The position numbers and the translations under genes were made by a program. Positions 53,903 through 63,000 of a stretch of DNA of 64,000 nucleotides are shown here, piece by piece. Position 1 is the first letter of the stretch. Every line of letters begins with the position of its first letter. Under the pieces are notes generated by a model, which did not search any database, was not told the origin of the DNA, and saw nothing but the letters and a program-made list of their open reading frames with translations. The DNA is from Limnobacter humi. Lineage in GTDB: Bacteria; Pseudomonadota; Gammaproteobacteria; Burkholderiales; Burkholderiaceae_B. The DNA lies in NCBI RefSeq assembly GCF_024518835.1, contig NZ_JANIGO010000005.1:1-64000 (forward strand), given 5' to 3'.

Positions 53903-54873
53903 GGGGTTGGCTTCCCCGTGTTACGCAGCAGTTGGTGAAGGTCAGACAAGCGATCGCAATCCAGCAAGTCTCCCCTGTTCACAGTGGTGAAGTCCATTAA
54001 TTCGGCCACTGGGCGCCGATGACCGTTCCGTTGGGTGCAGGGGCGAAGCTGTTGGGCCAGTACGCCGTTCAAACAATTCAGCAGGCTGGGCAAGGGGACG
54101 CCCAGCTCCATCAACCGATACAGTGCGCCCGTGCAATCCGGCGCGTGGACTGAGGCCAACACGCGGTGACCTGTCAATGCTGCGTGCAACGTGAGTTGGG
54201 CTGTTTCAACATCCCGGATTTCCCCGATCAGAATGGTGTCAGGGTCTTGGCGCATCAACGAGCGAAGCCCAGCCGCCACATCGAGGTGTGGCAGCCGTGT
54301 GAGGTCGGTCTGCAGGGCTTTGGGGTGAATCACTTCCACTGGTTCTTCCAGCGTCACCAGCCGCCCAGTGTGTTCGCCGAGCTCATGCAGGATGGCGTGC
54401 AATGTGGTGGACTTTCCCGCACCGGTGGCCCCGGCAACCAGCAAGAGCCCATGGTCGAGCGTGGCGAGTTTGCGCAGGCTCTGGACCAGCGGGGCTGGAA
54501 AGTTCAGGTTACCCAGTCCTTGTGCGGCATGGGTGTTGAGCAGCCGAATAACCAGACTTTCCCCATGCAGACCAGGGTGGGTCGCCAACCGGATGTCAAG
54601 GCCAAGATGGCTGAGTCGCCCGTCCTGGGGGCGACGACTTTCAGCAATGTTCATGTTGCAGGCGGCCTTGAGGGTTTGAATCAACGCCCGGGCCGTTGTT
54701 GGGAGCAGTGTCTGCCGTTGGCCAATATGCCCTGCAATTCGCAGGCTGGCGTGGTAATGGTTGTCCCCAGCGGTCAAGTGCAGGTCGGATGCGCCAGCGC
54801 CGTGTGCATAGGTCAGCACGTCAGCCCAGGTGGATTGCAACGCAGTCAGAAACGGGTGTTGTCCCTGGCTCAT
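53899..54873 (-). CDS. GspE/PilT-type secretion ATPase
   Basis: 324 residues from the ATG at 54873. Walker A is VAGATGAGKSTTLHAIL, the Asp-box LVTLEEPVEVIHPKALQTDL, Walker B DPDTILIGEIRDVETAQLTLHAALTGHRVLASVHAPD and the His box follows. The protein lacks the large N-terminal domain and the tetracysteine motif of GspE/PilB and is PilT-sized (ASDLHLTAGDNHYHASLRIAGHI at the start also resembles PilT). It is the only such ATPase in the cluster. Overlap with the secretin stop is 4 bp (ATGA). Confidence 0.87.
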   Translation of the reverse strand: MSQGQHPFLTALQSTWADVLTYAHGAGASDLHLTAGDNHYHASLRIAGHIGQRQTLLPTTARALIQTLKAACNMNIAESRRPQDGRLSHLGLDIRLATHPGLHGESLVIRLLNTHAAQGLGNLNFPAPLVQSLRKLATLDHGLLLVAGATGAGKSTTLHAILHELGEHTGRLVTLEEPVEVIHPKALQTDLTRLPHLDVAAGLRSLMRQDPDTILIGEIRDVETAQLTLHAALTGHRVLASVHAPDCTGALYRLMELGVPLPSLLNCLNGVLAQQLRPCTQRNGHRRPVAELMDFTTVNRGDLLDCDRLSDLHQLLRNTGKPTP

Positions 54874-56840
54874 GGCAGTGGTTGCGCGCGGGCTGTGGAG
54901 GCTGGGTTGAGCGACAGCAGGGCCAAAAAGGGGAGTTGGCATGTTTGCTGGGCACACCGCGCACGGCTTTGTTCGATGGCGTTGTCGACCTCGGTGCTCA
55001 GCCCCTGCTCATGGGCCAGCAAGGCCAGGTTAAACCAGGGCTCGGGTGCATCCGGATACTGGGTGGTCATCAGGTGCATCAAGCGTGTGGCCTGGGCTGT
55101 GTCGCCATGCTGACTGAGAAACAGACCATAACGAAGATTTTGGGCAAATGCCGGGTCGTTGTTGGCGCCTTGTGGTGAGGCACTGATGCTGGGGGAATCC
55201 AATACGGTGGCCTTGAGCAACACCACCAGCTCAATTTGATTGTTGCTGCGTCGCTGGCTCTGCGTGATGGGGTCGAGTGCATCCGGACTGCCGGGAATAC
55301 CCCTGTCCAAGGTGTTCAGCTCCTGCTGCCGAAGCCCACCCAGCAGGGCCATCTCACCATCCCGCAGTTTGAGCACGGACTCCAGTTCACGGGTTTGAAT
55401 CTCGGGAACCTGGCTCACGATATTCAATTGTCGCAAGGCTGGATTGGGATCCTGAACAAACCCCACAATTCGGCTCAGGGTCGGGCGCACGCGCAGTTGC
55501 ACTGCATTGTTGTCGGCAATTTGCGGGGTGACGGTCATCAAAAAGCCAACCGGAACGGTCTGAACCTGGGTGTTGTATGTAGAAAATGCCGGGCTGTTTT
55601 GTGTTGGCGCACTGGTTTGTACATCGGTGGTGAAGTACACCCGGTTGTCAATGACTTTGAGCACAGAAGGCTGCTGGTTCATGGCCACAATCCGGGGGGA
55701 TGACAGCACAGAGGCCTTGCCAAACTCTTCCAGCAGTCGAAGTACCACACTGGATTCACCGCTGGACCCAGTGCGGCTTGCGGTCACCGTGAGAACCGGG
55801 TTGACCGTGTTCAAACCCTGGACCAGCAGACCAGCACGGGTGCCAGAGTCCCTCAGCAGATTCCAGTCGATTCCGCGCTCAAAACGGTCGTTCAGGGTCA
55901 CTTCCGTGATCACGGCTTCCAGAATGACCTGGCGATCCAGGCGCTGCTGAAGCAGTTTGAGCCATTGGGCGACGCGCGCATGTTGAGAGGGTTTGGCAAG
56001 CACTGCCACGGTTCCCGACTCCGGATTCACAATGACACGGCCCGAGCGCACTTCCCGACGTGTGGTGGTGACTTCTCGCTGGTTGCTGTTGGTGCTGCTG
56101 GCCGTGCGGCGAGGGTTCAGGAACCGACTGCGGTTTGAGTCCCGATTGCTTTCAAAGGCACGGTCTTTGTCTTCTTCGCGGGTGCGTTCTTGGGTTGAAA
56201 ACTCCTGGGGGCGAAGCTGAGCCTGAATGAGTTGTTCAATCTCGGCTGTCAGTTTCTCCCACACATTGTGATCCTGTTCGTTCAGCAGTGTCAGGTCAGA
56301 CCGATTGCCACTTTCCCGCCGCTCGCCGGGTTGAACAGCTTGGTTGGCCACGGCCGAGCTCAGTCGCGAGCTGTCGCTCATTTGGCGGGCAATAGACAGA
56401 TAGTCCAACTTGTACAGCCGCAATTCATCTTTGTCGCACCGCAGTTTGAGTTGTCCTTTCTCCAGCGATACCACCGCGTCGGTCTGTTCCCCCAGCAAGG
56501 CCATTAATTCACGCAGCGGCAGGTCTCGACCGACCAGGCTCACAGGCTGTACTCCGCAGGCGTCAAAGCTGTAACCCAGCCGCATGTCCTGTGCGACCAA
56601 TTCCAATACATGGCTGGCCGGCAAATTTTCGATTCGCAGATTCAACGGGTGGGCAAGCGCCGGACTCTGTTCAACGGGCTGGTGTGCCGATTCAGTGATC
56701 CACAAGGCCTGGGTCGGTGTTTTTCCGCCATGGGGCATTGCTGCATCTGCCAGGTGGGGCGCTGGTGTTGTACTGGTGCAGGCTGCGAGTGCCGTGAGCA
56801 ACAAAACAACACCCAGGTTGCGAGGCGGGCAGCAATTCAT
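54870..56840 (-). CDS. MshL-like secretin lipoprotein with C-terminal TPR region
   Basis: 656 residues. The signal LGVVLLLTALAAC has a lipobox. An N-terminal secretin-N/STN part (LNLRIENLPASHVLELVAQDMRLGYSFDAC) and a low-complexity region (FSTQERTREEDKDRAFESNRDSNRSRF) precede the secretin core (DRQVILEAVITEVTLNDRFERGIDW; VLSSPRIVAMNQQPSVLKVIDN; FLMTVTPQIADNNAVQLRVRPTLSRIVG; GGLRQQELNTLDRGIPG). The final 110 residues look like TPR helices (ATRLMHLMTTQYPDAPEPWFNLALLAHEQG). It forms the outer-membrane pore of the machine. First gene of the cluster, divergent from mlaF. Confidence 0.88.
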   Translation of the reverse strand: MNCCPPRNLGVVLLLTALAACTSTTPAPHLADAAMPHGGKTPTQALWITESAHQPVEQSPALAHPLNLRIENLPASHVLELVAQDMRLGYSFDACGVQPVSLVGRDLPLRELMALLGEQTDAVVSLEKGQLKLRCDKDELRLYKLDYLSIARQMSDSSRLSSAVANQAVQPGERRESGNRSDLTLLNEQDHNVWEKLTAEIEQLIQAQLRPQEFSTQERTREEDKDRAFESNRDSNRSRFLNPRRTASSTNSNQREVTTTRREVRSGRVIVNPESGTVAVLAKPSQHARVAQWLKLLQQRLDRQVILEAVITEVTLNDRFERGIDWNLLRDSGTRAGLLVQGLNTVNPVLTVTASRTGSSGESSVVLRLLEEFGKASVLSSPRIVAMNQQPSVLKVIDNRVYFTTDVQTSAPTQNSPAFSTYNTQVQTVPVGFLMTVTPQIADNNAVQLRVRPTLSRIVGFVQDPNPALRQLNIVSQVPEIQTRELESVLKLRDGEMALLGGLRQQELNTLDRGIPGSPDALDPITQSQRRSNNQIELVVLLKATVLDSPSISASPQGANNDPAFAQNLRYGLFLSQHGDTAQATRLMHLMTTQYPDAPEPWFNLALLAHEQGLSTEVDNAIEQSRARCAQQTCQLPFLALLSLNPASTARAQPLP

Positions 56841-57037
56841 AGAACCTTCATGTTGAATCGGGAAGGTCGGATGTTAGACAAGCAGACTGGATGCCCCACA
56901 CCGTGGTCATACCCTGGAGGTGACGGTGTCGCTTTTAGGGAGCGATGCTTGGCGTTTACAGGGTGTTACTGAACCGGCGTTCAGTCTCTTCGGGTTAGAA
57001 TGTCAAATTGCGATACAAAAACAGCAGGGGCGCCCAG

Positions 57038-57826
57038 ATGGGCTTTGTAGCAGAACTTGATCAAGTGGATTTTGGTTACGGCGACCGCCTCATCTTGAAA
57101 GACATCACCCTTCGAATCCCCAAGGGAAAGGTGGTCTCGGTGATGGGCGGATCCGGCTCGGGCAAGACCACCCTGCTGCGGCTGATGTGCGGGCAATACC
57201 CCGTCAGCCGGGGCCATGTCAGTGTGCTGGGCCAAAATATTGTGAAGGCCTCCACGAAAGACCTGTACGCGTTTCGCAAGCGAATCGGGGTGTTGTTCCA
57301 GTTCGGTGCCCTGTTTACGGATTTGTCGGTGTTTGACAATGTGGCCTTCCCGTTGCGCGAACACACCAATTTGCCCGAGTCGGCCATTCGCGACCTGGTG
57401 TTGCTCAAATTGCACGCGGTGGGCCTTCGGGGGGCCTCTCACCTCATGCCGTCTGAAATTTCCGGGGGCATGAGCCGGCGTGTTGCGTTGGCCCGTGCGG
57501 TGGCGCTGGATCCTGAGCTGATTTTTTATGATGAGCCCTTTGCCGGTTTGGATCCGATTTCCTTGGGTATCACAGCCAATTTGATCCGGACGTTGAACGA
57601 CGCCCTGGGCGCCACATCCGTGGTTGTGACCCATGATATCCACGAGTCTTTTGCCATCAGCGACTACGTGATCGTGATTGCCAACGGCAAAGTGTTGGCC
57701 GAAGGTACGCCGTCAGAAGTTAGCGAGAACACAGACCCGTATGTGCAGCAATTTATTCAAGGATTGCCCGAGGGACCGGTGAAGTTTCATTACCCGGCGG
57801 TGGATTTGCTGGAGGACTTCGCATGA
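57038..57826 (+). CDS. mlaF: Mla lipid-transport ABC ATPase MlaF
   Basis: 262 residues from the ATG at 57038, preceded by AGGGGCGCCC; an upstream TTG at 57008 is less likely. MlaF drives retrograde phospholipid transport that keeps the outer membrane asymmetric. Walker A is GGSGSGKTTLLRLMCG (about 40), the signature ISGGMSRRVALARAVALD, Walker B LIFYDEPFAGLDPISLG and the H-loop VVTHDIHE. The C-terminal extension (PYVQQFIQGLPEGPVKFHYP) contacts the partner subunit. First gene of mlaFEDACB. Confidence 0.95.
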   Translation: MGFVAELDQVDFGYGDRLILKDITLRIPKGKVVSVMGGSGSGKTTLLRLMCGQYPVSRGHVSVLGQNIVKASTKDLYAFRKRIGVLFQFGALFTDLSVFDNVAFPLREHTNLPESAIRDLVLLKLHAVGLRGASHLMPSEISGGMSRRVALARAVALDPELIFYDEPFAGLDPISLGITANLIRTLNDALGATSVVVTHDIHESFAISDYVIVIANGKVLAEGTPSEVSENTDPYVQQFIQGLPEGPVKFHYPAVDLLEDFA

Positions 57827-58608
57827 GCCCGGTTGCATGGGTGTCCGACATTGGCGCGGGTGTTCGCGCCAGCATCACTGGCTTGGGGCAGTTTGCCCGC
57901 CTGGTGCTTCAGCTGTTCATGCTGTTGCCCAAGGCTGTGTTGCGACCGCGCCTCATTATTGATCAGATTCACTTTATCGGTAATTACTCGCTGGTCATCA
58001 TCGTGGTGTCGGGCTTGTTTGTGGGCTTTGTGCTGGGTTTGCAGGGCTACTACACCCTAAACCGGTATGGGGCTGAACAGGCCTTGGGCTTGCTGGTGGC
58101 GTTGTCTCTGGTGCGCGAGTTGGGGCCGGTGGTGTCGGGACTGCTGTTTGCAGGGCGGGCAGGTACCTCACTGACCGCAGAAATCGGTCTGATGAAAGCG
58201 GGTGAGCAATTGACGGCCATGGAAATGATGGCGGTTGACCCCCGGGCCCGCATTCTGGCGCCCCGCTGGGTGGCTGGATTGGTGTCCATGCCCCTGTTGG
58301 CGGCTTTGTTCAGCGCTGTGGGCGTGATGGGGGGTTATGTGGTGGGTGTATTGCTCATCGGTGTCGACTCGGGTGCTTTTTGGTCCCAAATGCAGGCCGG
58401 GGTGGACTTCCAGGATGACATCCTCAATGGGGTGATCAAGAGCATCGTGTTTGGCGTGGCCGTGAACGCAATTGCCCTGTTTCAGGGGTATGAATGCCAG
58501 CCAACGCCCGAGGGTGTGTCGCGGGCAACAACCCGGACCGTGGTGATTTCTTCACTCACCATTCTCGGCTTGGACTTCATTTTGACCGCGCTGATGTTCA
58601 GCGTGTGA
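57823..58608 (+). CDS. mlaE: Mla permease MlaE
   Basis: 261 residues with the usual hydrophobic segments of the MlaE family (SLVIIVVSGLFVGFVLGLQGYYTLNRYG, LVRELGPVVSGLLFAGRAGTSLTAEIGLMKAGEQLTAMEMM, MPLLAALFSAVGVMGGYVVGVLLIG). The GRAGTSLTAEIGLM stretch is the coupling region. Its ATG overlaps the mlaF stop. It forms the inner-membrane core with MlaF, MlaB and MlaD. Confidence 0.95.
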   Translation: MSPVAWVSDIGAGVRASITGLGQFARLVLQLFMLLPKAVLRPRLIIDQIHFIGNYSLVIIVVSGLFVGFVLGLQGYYTLNRYGAEQALGLLVALSLVRELGPVVSGLLFAGRAGTSLTAEIGLMKAGEQLTAMEMMAVDPRARILAPRWVAGLVSMPLLAALFSAVGVMGGYVVGVLLIGVDSGAFWSQMQAGVDFQDDILNGVIKSIVFGVAVNAIALFQGYECQPTPEGVSRATTRTVVISSLTILGLDFILTALMFSV

Positions 58609-58636
58609 TTGGTTATTTTTAGAAGCGGACAGATCA

Positions 58637-59122
58637 ATGAAAAAGAGTGCAGTGGATTTCTGGGTTGGGCTTTTTGTGCTCATCGGCGCTTTGGCCCTGG
58701 TGTTTTTGGCACTGAAGGCCGGAAACCTGAGTTCGTTTTCCACCGGTGCCCAGTACCGAGTGTTGGCGGAATTTGACAACATTGGTGGTTTGAAACCGCG
58801 GGCTCCCGTCAAAAGCGCTGGCGTTGTGGTGGGCCGTGTGGCCAACATCTCGCTGGACCCTGTCACTTTTCGCGCGGTGGTTGCCATCGATCTGGAGGAA
58901 GGATTCAAATTTCCCAAGGATTCTTCAGCCAAAATCCTGACATCGGGGCTGTTGGGTGAGCAGTACATCGGCGTAGAACCCGGTGGCGATGAGGATAACC
59001 TGACGTCTGGGCAAAAGTTTGCCCGCACGCAGTCTGCGGTGGTGCTGGAAAATCTGATCAGCCAGTTTCTTTACAGCAAGGCATCTGAGCCAACGCCAGC
59101 GGCCGGTGCAAGCAATCAATAA
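58637..59122 (+). CDS. mlaD: Mla substrate-binding protein MlaD
   Basis: 161 residues. One N-terminal membrane anchor (VDFWVGLFVLIGALALVFLALK) is followed by a single MCE domain (YRVLAEFDNIGGLKPRAPVKSAGVVVGRVANISLDPVTFRAVVAIDL; ILTSGLLGEQYIGVEPGG). It forms a hexameric ring that passes lipids between MlaC and MlaFE. 28 bp follow mlaE. Confidence 0.95.
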   Translation: MKKSAVDFWVGLFVLIGALALVFLALKAGNLSSFSTGAQYRVLAEFDNIGGLKPRAPVKSAGVVVGRVANISLDPVTFRAVVAIDLEEGFKFPKDSSAKILTSGLLGEQYIGVEPGGDEDNLTSGQKFARTQSAVVLENLISQFLYSKASEPTPAAGASNQ

Positions 59123-59147
59123 AAACAGGGTTTCGTGGGAGCTATTT

Positions 59148-60038
59148 GTGCGCAATTCAATTCAAAAACTGGTGATGGTGGTGGCCGTGCTGGGGTCTGC
59201 AGCCGGCTGCTCAACCCTGCGTGCCCCGTCTCCGGCGGACCCGTTTGAAGGGTTCAACCGTGGGGTTAGTACTTTCAATGAAGGTGTTGACATCGCCGTC
59301 CTCAAGCCATTGGCCAAGGGCTACAACGCGGTGACCGCTCCGGAAGTTCGAACCGTGGTTGGGAATTTCTTCTCCAACCTGGAAGACATTGCGGTGGCTT
59401 TCAACAACCTGCTGCAAGGCAAACCCAAAGAGGCGGGCGGCGACATCAGCCGGTTTGCACTGAATTCCACCGTGGGCATTTTTGGTTTGGTGGATGTGGC
59501 ATCCGAGTTGGGTTTTCAGAAGCACGATGAGGACTTCGGTCAAACACTGGGTGTTTGGGGCGTGGGCTCTGGGCCTTACCTCGTTCTGCCGCTGTTGGGC
59601 CCCAGCACCCTTCGGGATGCCAGCGGGAAGGTGGTCGATGCGCCGCTGAACCCCTTGCGTTATCACGATGACGTGAGCGAGCGCAATTCCTTGGTGTTTT
59701 TGAGCCTGGTGGACAAGCGGGCGCGGTTGTTGCCCGCCACTGACCTGGTTGATCGCGTTGCCTTGGACAAGTACGCATTTGTGCGTGACGCCTACTTGGC
59801 CCGGCGTGCCAGCCAGATTCGGGATGGCGCGCCAGACCCCAATGACAAGGCGCCCATGGACGATGGGGATGAAAGCAGCCTGATGATGGAGCCGCACCCG
59901 CCGTTCAAGGCAGCCCTGGATGTGTTTAAACCCCTGGCGGGGGACCAACCGGCATTTTCCATGCCCGGTGGTCTGGAACAAAGTGCCCGCGCAAAAGCCG
60001 CACTGGGTCTGGAAGCGTCGGAGTCGACCCTTCATTGA
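59148..60038 (+). CDS. mlaA: Outer-membrane lipoprotein MlaA/VacJ
   Basis: 296 residues from the GTG at 59148, chosen because GGGAG lies 7 bp upstream and the product then starts with a proper lipoprotein signal (RNSIQKLVMVVAVLGSAAGC, Cys 21). A longer frame to 59106 starts inside mlaD. MlaA removes phospholipids from the outer leaflet of the outer membrane. DPFEGFNRGVSTFNEGVDIAVLKPLAKGYNAVTAPEVRTVVGNFFSNL and FGQTLGVWGVGSGPYLVLPLLGPSTLRD are diagnostic. The C-terminal tail (about 60 residues) is longer than in E. coli. Confidence 0.94.
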   Translation: MRNSIQKLVMVVAVLGSAAGCSTLRAPSPADPFEGFNRGVSTFNEGVDIAVLKPLAKGYNAVTAPEVRTVVGNFFSNLEDIAVAFNNLLQGKPKEAGGDISRFALNSTVGIFGLVDVASELGFQKHDEDFGQTLGVWGVGSGPYLVLPLLGPSTLRDASGKVVDAPLNPLRYHDDVSERNSLVFLSLVDKRARLLPATDLVDRVALDKYAFVRDAYLARRASQIRDGAPDPNDKAPMDDGDESSLMMEPHPPFKAALDVFKPLAGDQPAFSMPGGLEQSARAKAALGLEASESTLH

Positions 60039-60100
60039 AGTCAACAGCGGGTCGCCGACCCGCGTTGTAAAACTGTCACCGTAGCAAGAATGGGAACATC

Positions 60101-60721
60101 ATGAAAAATGCAGTAAAAATGTGGGTGTATGGGTTGTTGATGGGTGCCATGGGCTTGGGCTTTGTCGCGCCAGCCATGGCCGATGACCTGCCTGCCAACG
60201 AATTCGTTGAAAAATTCAGCAACGAGGTGTTGACTGAGATCAAGGCGCGCAAGAAGGAATTGGTGGCTGATCCAGCCAAGCTGGACGCGCTGATTGACCA
60301 AAAGGTGATGCCCAATGTCAATTTCCGAAAAATGACCCAACTGGTGGTGGGCGCACCCTGGCGAGCCGCTACCCCAGCGCAGCGCGATGCCATTGTGGAG
60401 CAGTTCAAAATTCTGCTGACCAAAACCTATGCGGGGGCGTTGTCCCAGGTGGGTGATCAAACGCTGAAAGTCGACAAGCTGCGTGCCCGTCCGGAGGACA
60501 CCGATGTGGTGGTCAATAGCCAGGTGTTGCGCAAGGATGGTCCGCCGGTGGACCTGGCCTACCGCGTTGAGAAGAAAGATGGCAAGTGGAAAATTTATGA
60601 CCTGAGCGTGTTGGGCCTGTGGTTGGTGGATTCCTACAAAGCCCAGTTCCAGCCCATCATCAACCAGTCGGGTGTGGATGGTTTGATTTCCAGCCTGAAG
60701 GCCAAAAACAGTCAGGGTTGA
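60101..60721 (+). CDS. mlaC: Periplasmic phospholipid carrier MlaC
   Basis: 206 residues with a signal peptide (MWVYGLLMGAMGLGFVAPAMAD). MlaC ferries phospholipids between MlaA and MlaD. Family segments: FVEKFSNEVLTEIKARKKEL, VMPNVNFRKMTQLVVGAPWRAATPAQRDAIVEQFKILLTKTYAGAL and IYDLSVLGLWLVDSYKAQFQPIINQSGVDGLISSL. It follows mlaA after 62 bp and mlaB starts directly after it. Confidence 0.95.
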   Translation: MKNAVKMWVYGLLMGAMGLGFVAPAMADDLPANEFVEKFSNEVLTEIKARKKELVADPAKLDALIDQKVMPNVNFRKMTQLVVGAPWRAATPAQRDAIVEQFKILLTKTYAGALSQVGDQTLKVDKLRARPEDTDVVVNSQVLRKDGPPVDLAYRVEKKDGKWKIYDLSVLGLWLVDSYKAQFQPIINQSGVDGLISSLKAKNSQG

Positions 60722-60722
60722 G

Positions 60723-60989
60723 ATGAAAATTTCTGCAGAAGCCATCACTGTGCGCAATGGTGAGCAAGTGATTGCTGAGGTCACCAAGGCAGTGGCCGGT
60801 GGCGATCGCGTGCTGGACTTCTCGAATGTCCAGCACATTGATTCCACCGCCCTGGCGGTGGTGTTGGCCGCACAGCGTGTTGCGGCCCGGCACGCGTCCC
60901 AAACCGACAAAACACTCCAACTTCAACACACGCCAACCCAACTGCAAAGTTTGGTGGCAGCCTACGGGGTACAATCGCTGTTCCTGTGA
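60723..60989 (+). CDS. mlaB: STAS-domain protein MlaB
   Basis: 88 residues, a single STAS domain (DRVLDFSNVQHIDSTALAVVLAAQRVAARH, where the Ser-Thr of HIDST is the conserved loop). MlaB binds and stabilises MlaF. It starts 1 bp after the mlaC stop and closes the mla operon. The sequence is shorter and more divergent than MlaF/E, as usual for this subunit. Confidence 0.9.
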   Translation: MKISAEAITVRNGEQVIAEVTKAVAGGDRVLDFSNVQHIDSTALAVVLAAQRVAARHASQTDKTLQLQHTPTQLQSLVAAYGVQSLFL

Positions 60990-61034
60990 ATCTGTCGCGC
61001 CCCCACGGGCGCGCAAGGCTGTGTCCGTCCCATC

Positions 61035-61943
61035 ATGTCTCTTGCATTAGAGCTCAGCTCGGTATCCAAATATTTTGGCCAGTTCCGTTCGCTTCACGAG
61101 GTATCGCTCACCGTGGAGCAGGGCGAGTTTTTTGCGTTACTGGGTCCCAACGGTGCTGGAAAAACCACGCTGATCAACATCATCGCCGGTTTGAGCAAAC
61201 CCTCGGCTGGCACCGCAAAGGTGATGGGGTTTGATGTACAAACCCGGTTCCGTGATGCTCGTCGAAGCATCGGCATCGTGCCGCAAGAACTGGTGTTTGA
61301 CCCGTTTTTCTCGGTTCGGGAAACCTTGCGGTTTCAGTCCGGCTATTTCGGCTTGCCCAACAACGACGACTGGATTGACGAGCTGCTGAGCTCACTTGGC
61401 CTGGCCGACAAGGCGGACAACAACATGCGGACGCTGTCTGGCGGGATGAAGCGGCGGGTGATGGTGGCGCAAGCGCTGGTTCACAAACCCCCTGTGATTG
61501 TGCTGGATGAACCCACCGCCGGCGTGGATGTGGAGTTGCGCCAAACCCTCTGGAAATTCATCTCGGGTTTGAATGCCAAAGGCCACACCATTTTGCTGAC
61601 CACGCATTACCTTGAAGAAGCCGAAACATTGTGCAACCGCATCGCCATGCTCAAAAAAGGCGAAATCCTGACGGTGGACACCACACCGAATTTGCTCAAC
61701 AAACACGCCAGTCAAACCCTGGCACTTCACATCAATGGCGTATTGCCCGCCAGTCTTGAAAAACGGGTGCTGAAAAGCAGTGTGGTGGACGGCCGTTATA
61801 CCCTGGCGCTGTCCCGGCCAGCCGAGATTGAGGACATTCTGGCGGCTTGCCGAAAAGACCACCTGGATGTGCTGGAATGTGCAATTGAAAAGCCCGACCT
61901 GGAAGAGGTGTTTGTGCAGTTGATGAGTGGTGGTGCCCAATGA
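61035..61943 (+). CDS. ABC exporter ATPase (YadG-like)
   Basis: 302 residues. Walker A is [17 protein letters not shown] (about 38), the signature TLSGGMKRRVMVAQALVH, Walker B VIVLDEPTAGVDVELRQTLW and the H-loop LLTTHYLEEAETLCNRI. The C-terminal 75 residues form the regulatory tail common in ABC-2 exporters (DTTPNLLNKHASQTLALHINGVLPASLEKRVLKSS). Adjacent to the ABC-2 permease with a 4-bp overlap. This pair next to mla and bolA is common in betaproteobacteria. Its substrate is unknown. Confidence 0.9.
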   Translation: MSLALELSSVSKYFGQFRSLHEVSLTVEQGEFFALLGPNGAGKTTLINIIAGLSKPSAGTAKVMGFDVQTRFRDARRSIGIVPQELVFDPFFSVRETLRFQSGYFGLPNNDDWIDELLSSLGLADKADNNMRTLSGGMKRRVMVAQALVHKPPVIVLDEPTAGVDVELRQTLWKFISGLNAKGHTILLTTHYLEEAETLCNRIAMLKKGEILTVDTTPNLLNKHASQTLALHINGVLPASLEKRVLKSSVVDGRYTLALSRPAEIEDILAACRKDHLDVLECAIEKPDLEEVFVQLMSGGAQ

Positions 61944-62695
61944 CCGGCTGGAAAACCCTGTTCAAAAAAGAGGTGTTGCGCTTCTGGAAGGTCAGCTTCC
62001 AGACCGTGTTGGCACCGGTGGTGACCGCGCTGTTGTACCTCATGATTTTCAGCCACGTACTGGACGGCAAGGTAGAACCCTACCCCGGCGTGGGGTATGC
62101 GGCATTTCTGGTGCCTGGTCTGGTCATGATGTCGGTCTTGCAAAATGCCTTCGCAAATTCTTCATCCAGCCTCATTCAATCCAAAATCACCGGCAACCTG
62201 GTGTTTGTGTTGTTGCCCCCGTTGTCCCACTTTGAGTTTTTCAGTGCCTATGTATTGGCCTCCATGGTGCGTGGCGTGGCGGTCGGTTTGGGTGTGCTGG
62301 CGGTCACGGTGGCGTTTGTAGGCCTGCACATGGCTCACCCTGGCTGGATTTTGGTTCATGCCGTGGTTGGCTCTGCCTTGTTGGGCACCATGGGTGTCAT
62401 TGCCGGTATTTGGGCGGAAAAATTTGACCAACTGGCCGCTTTCCAGAACTTCATCATCATGCCAGCCACGTTTTTGTCAGGTGTGTTCTATTCCATTCAT
62501 TCCCTGCCGGGCGTGTGGCAAACCGTGTCGCATTTCAACCCATTTTTCTACTTGATTGATGGCTTCCGGTATGGATTTTTTGGGGTCAGTGACGTGAGTC
62601 CCTGGTTCAGTTTGGGTGTTGGCTTGGTTGCCTGGGCAATTTTGACCACGATTGCGCTGCGCATGGTCATCTCCGGCTACAAATTGAGGGGATAA
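61940..62695 (+). CDS. ABC-2 type permease (YadH-like)
   Basis: 251 residues with six hydrophobic segments typical of ABC-2 permeases (VLAPVVTALLYLMIFSHVLDGK, YAAFLVPGLVMMSVLQNAFANSSSSLIQSKITGN, AVVGSALLGTMGVIAGIWA, FIIMPATFLSGVFYSIHSLPGVWQTVSHFNPFFYLIDGFRYGFFGV). The PLSHFEFFSAYVLASMVRG loop is typical of the YadH group. It pairs with the ATPase before it. What it exports is unknown. Confidence 0.9.
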   Translation: MTGWKTLFKKEVLRFWKVSFQTVLAPVVTALLYLMIFSHVLDGKVEPYPGVGYAAFLVPGLVMMSVLQNAFANSSSSLIQSKITGNLVFVLLPPLSHFEFFSAYVLASMVRGVAVGLGVLAVTVAFVGLHMAHPGWILVHAVVGSALLGTMGVIAGIWAEKFDQLAAFQNFIIMPATFLSGVFYSIHSLPGVWQTVSHFNPFFYLIDGFRYGFFGVSDVSPWFSLGVGLVAWAILTTIALRMVISGYKLRG

Positions 62696-62728
62696 TAATG
62701 CCGTTGAATCAATCAGATAGGAATTGCC

Positions 62729-62968
62729 ATGTTGTTGCCTGAAACGGTGCGCGGTTACATCGCGCAAGGTCTGGACTGCGATCACCTGGAAGTCAGCGGT
62801 GATGGCCAGCACTTCGAAGCCGTGATTGTGGCCAAAGCATTTGAGGGCCTGCGCGCTGTGCAGCGACATCAGAAGGTTTACGCAGTGCTGGGAGACCGGA
62901 TGCGTGAAGAAATCCACGCCCTGTCCATGAAAACGCTGACGCCCGCTGAGTGGGCGCAGAACGCTTAA
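62729..62968 (+). CDS. BolA-family protein (IbaG-like)
   Basis: 79 residues with the class II KH-like fold ([56 protein letters not shown]). The conserved His of the GDGQHF segment and the RHQKVY loop bind glutaredoxin-held iron-sulfur clusters. IbaG is encoded just before murA in many proteobacteria, as here (32 bp apart). Confidence 0.93.
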   Translation: MLLPETVRGYIAQGLDCDHLEVSGDGQHFEAVIVAKAFEGLRAVQRHQKVYAVLGDRMREEIHALSMKTLTPAEWAQNA

Positions 62969-63000
62969 AACAACACGTACACGAAAGGACAACCCCTTCC

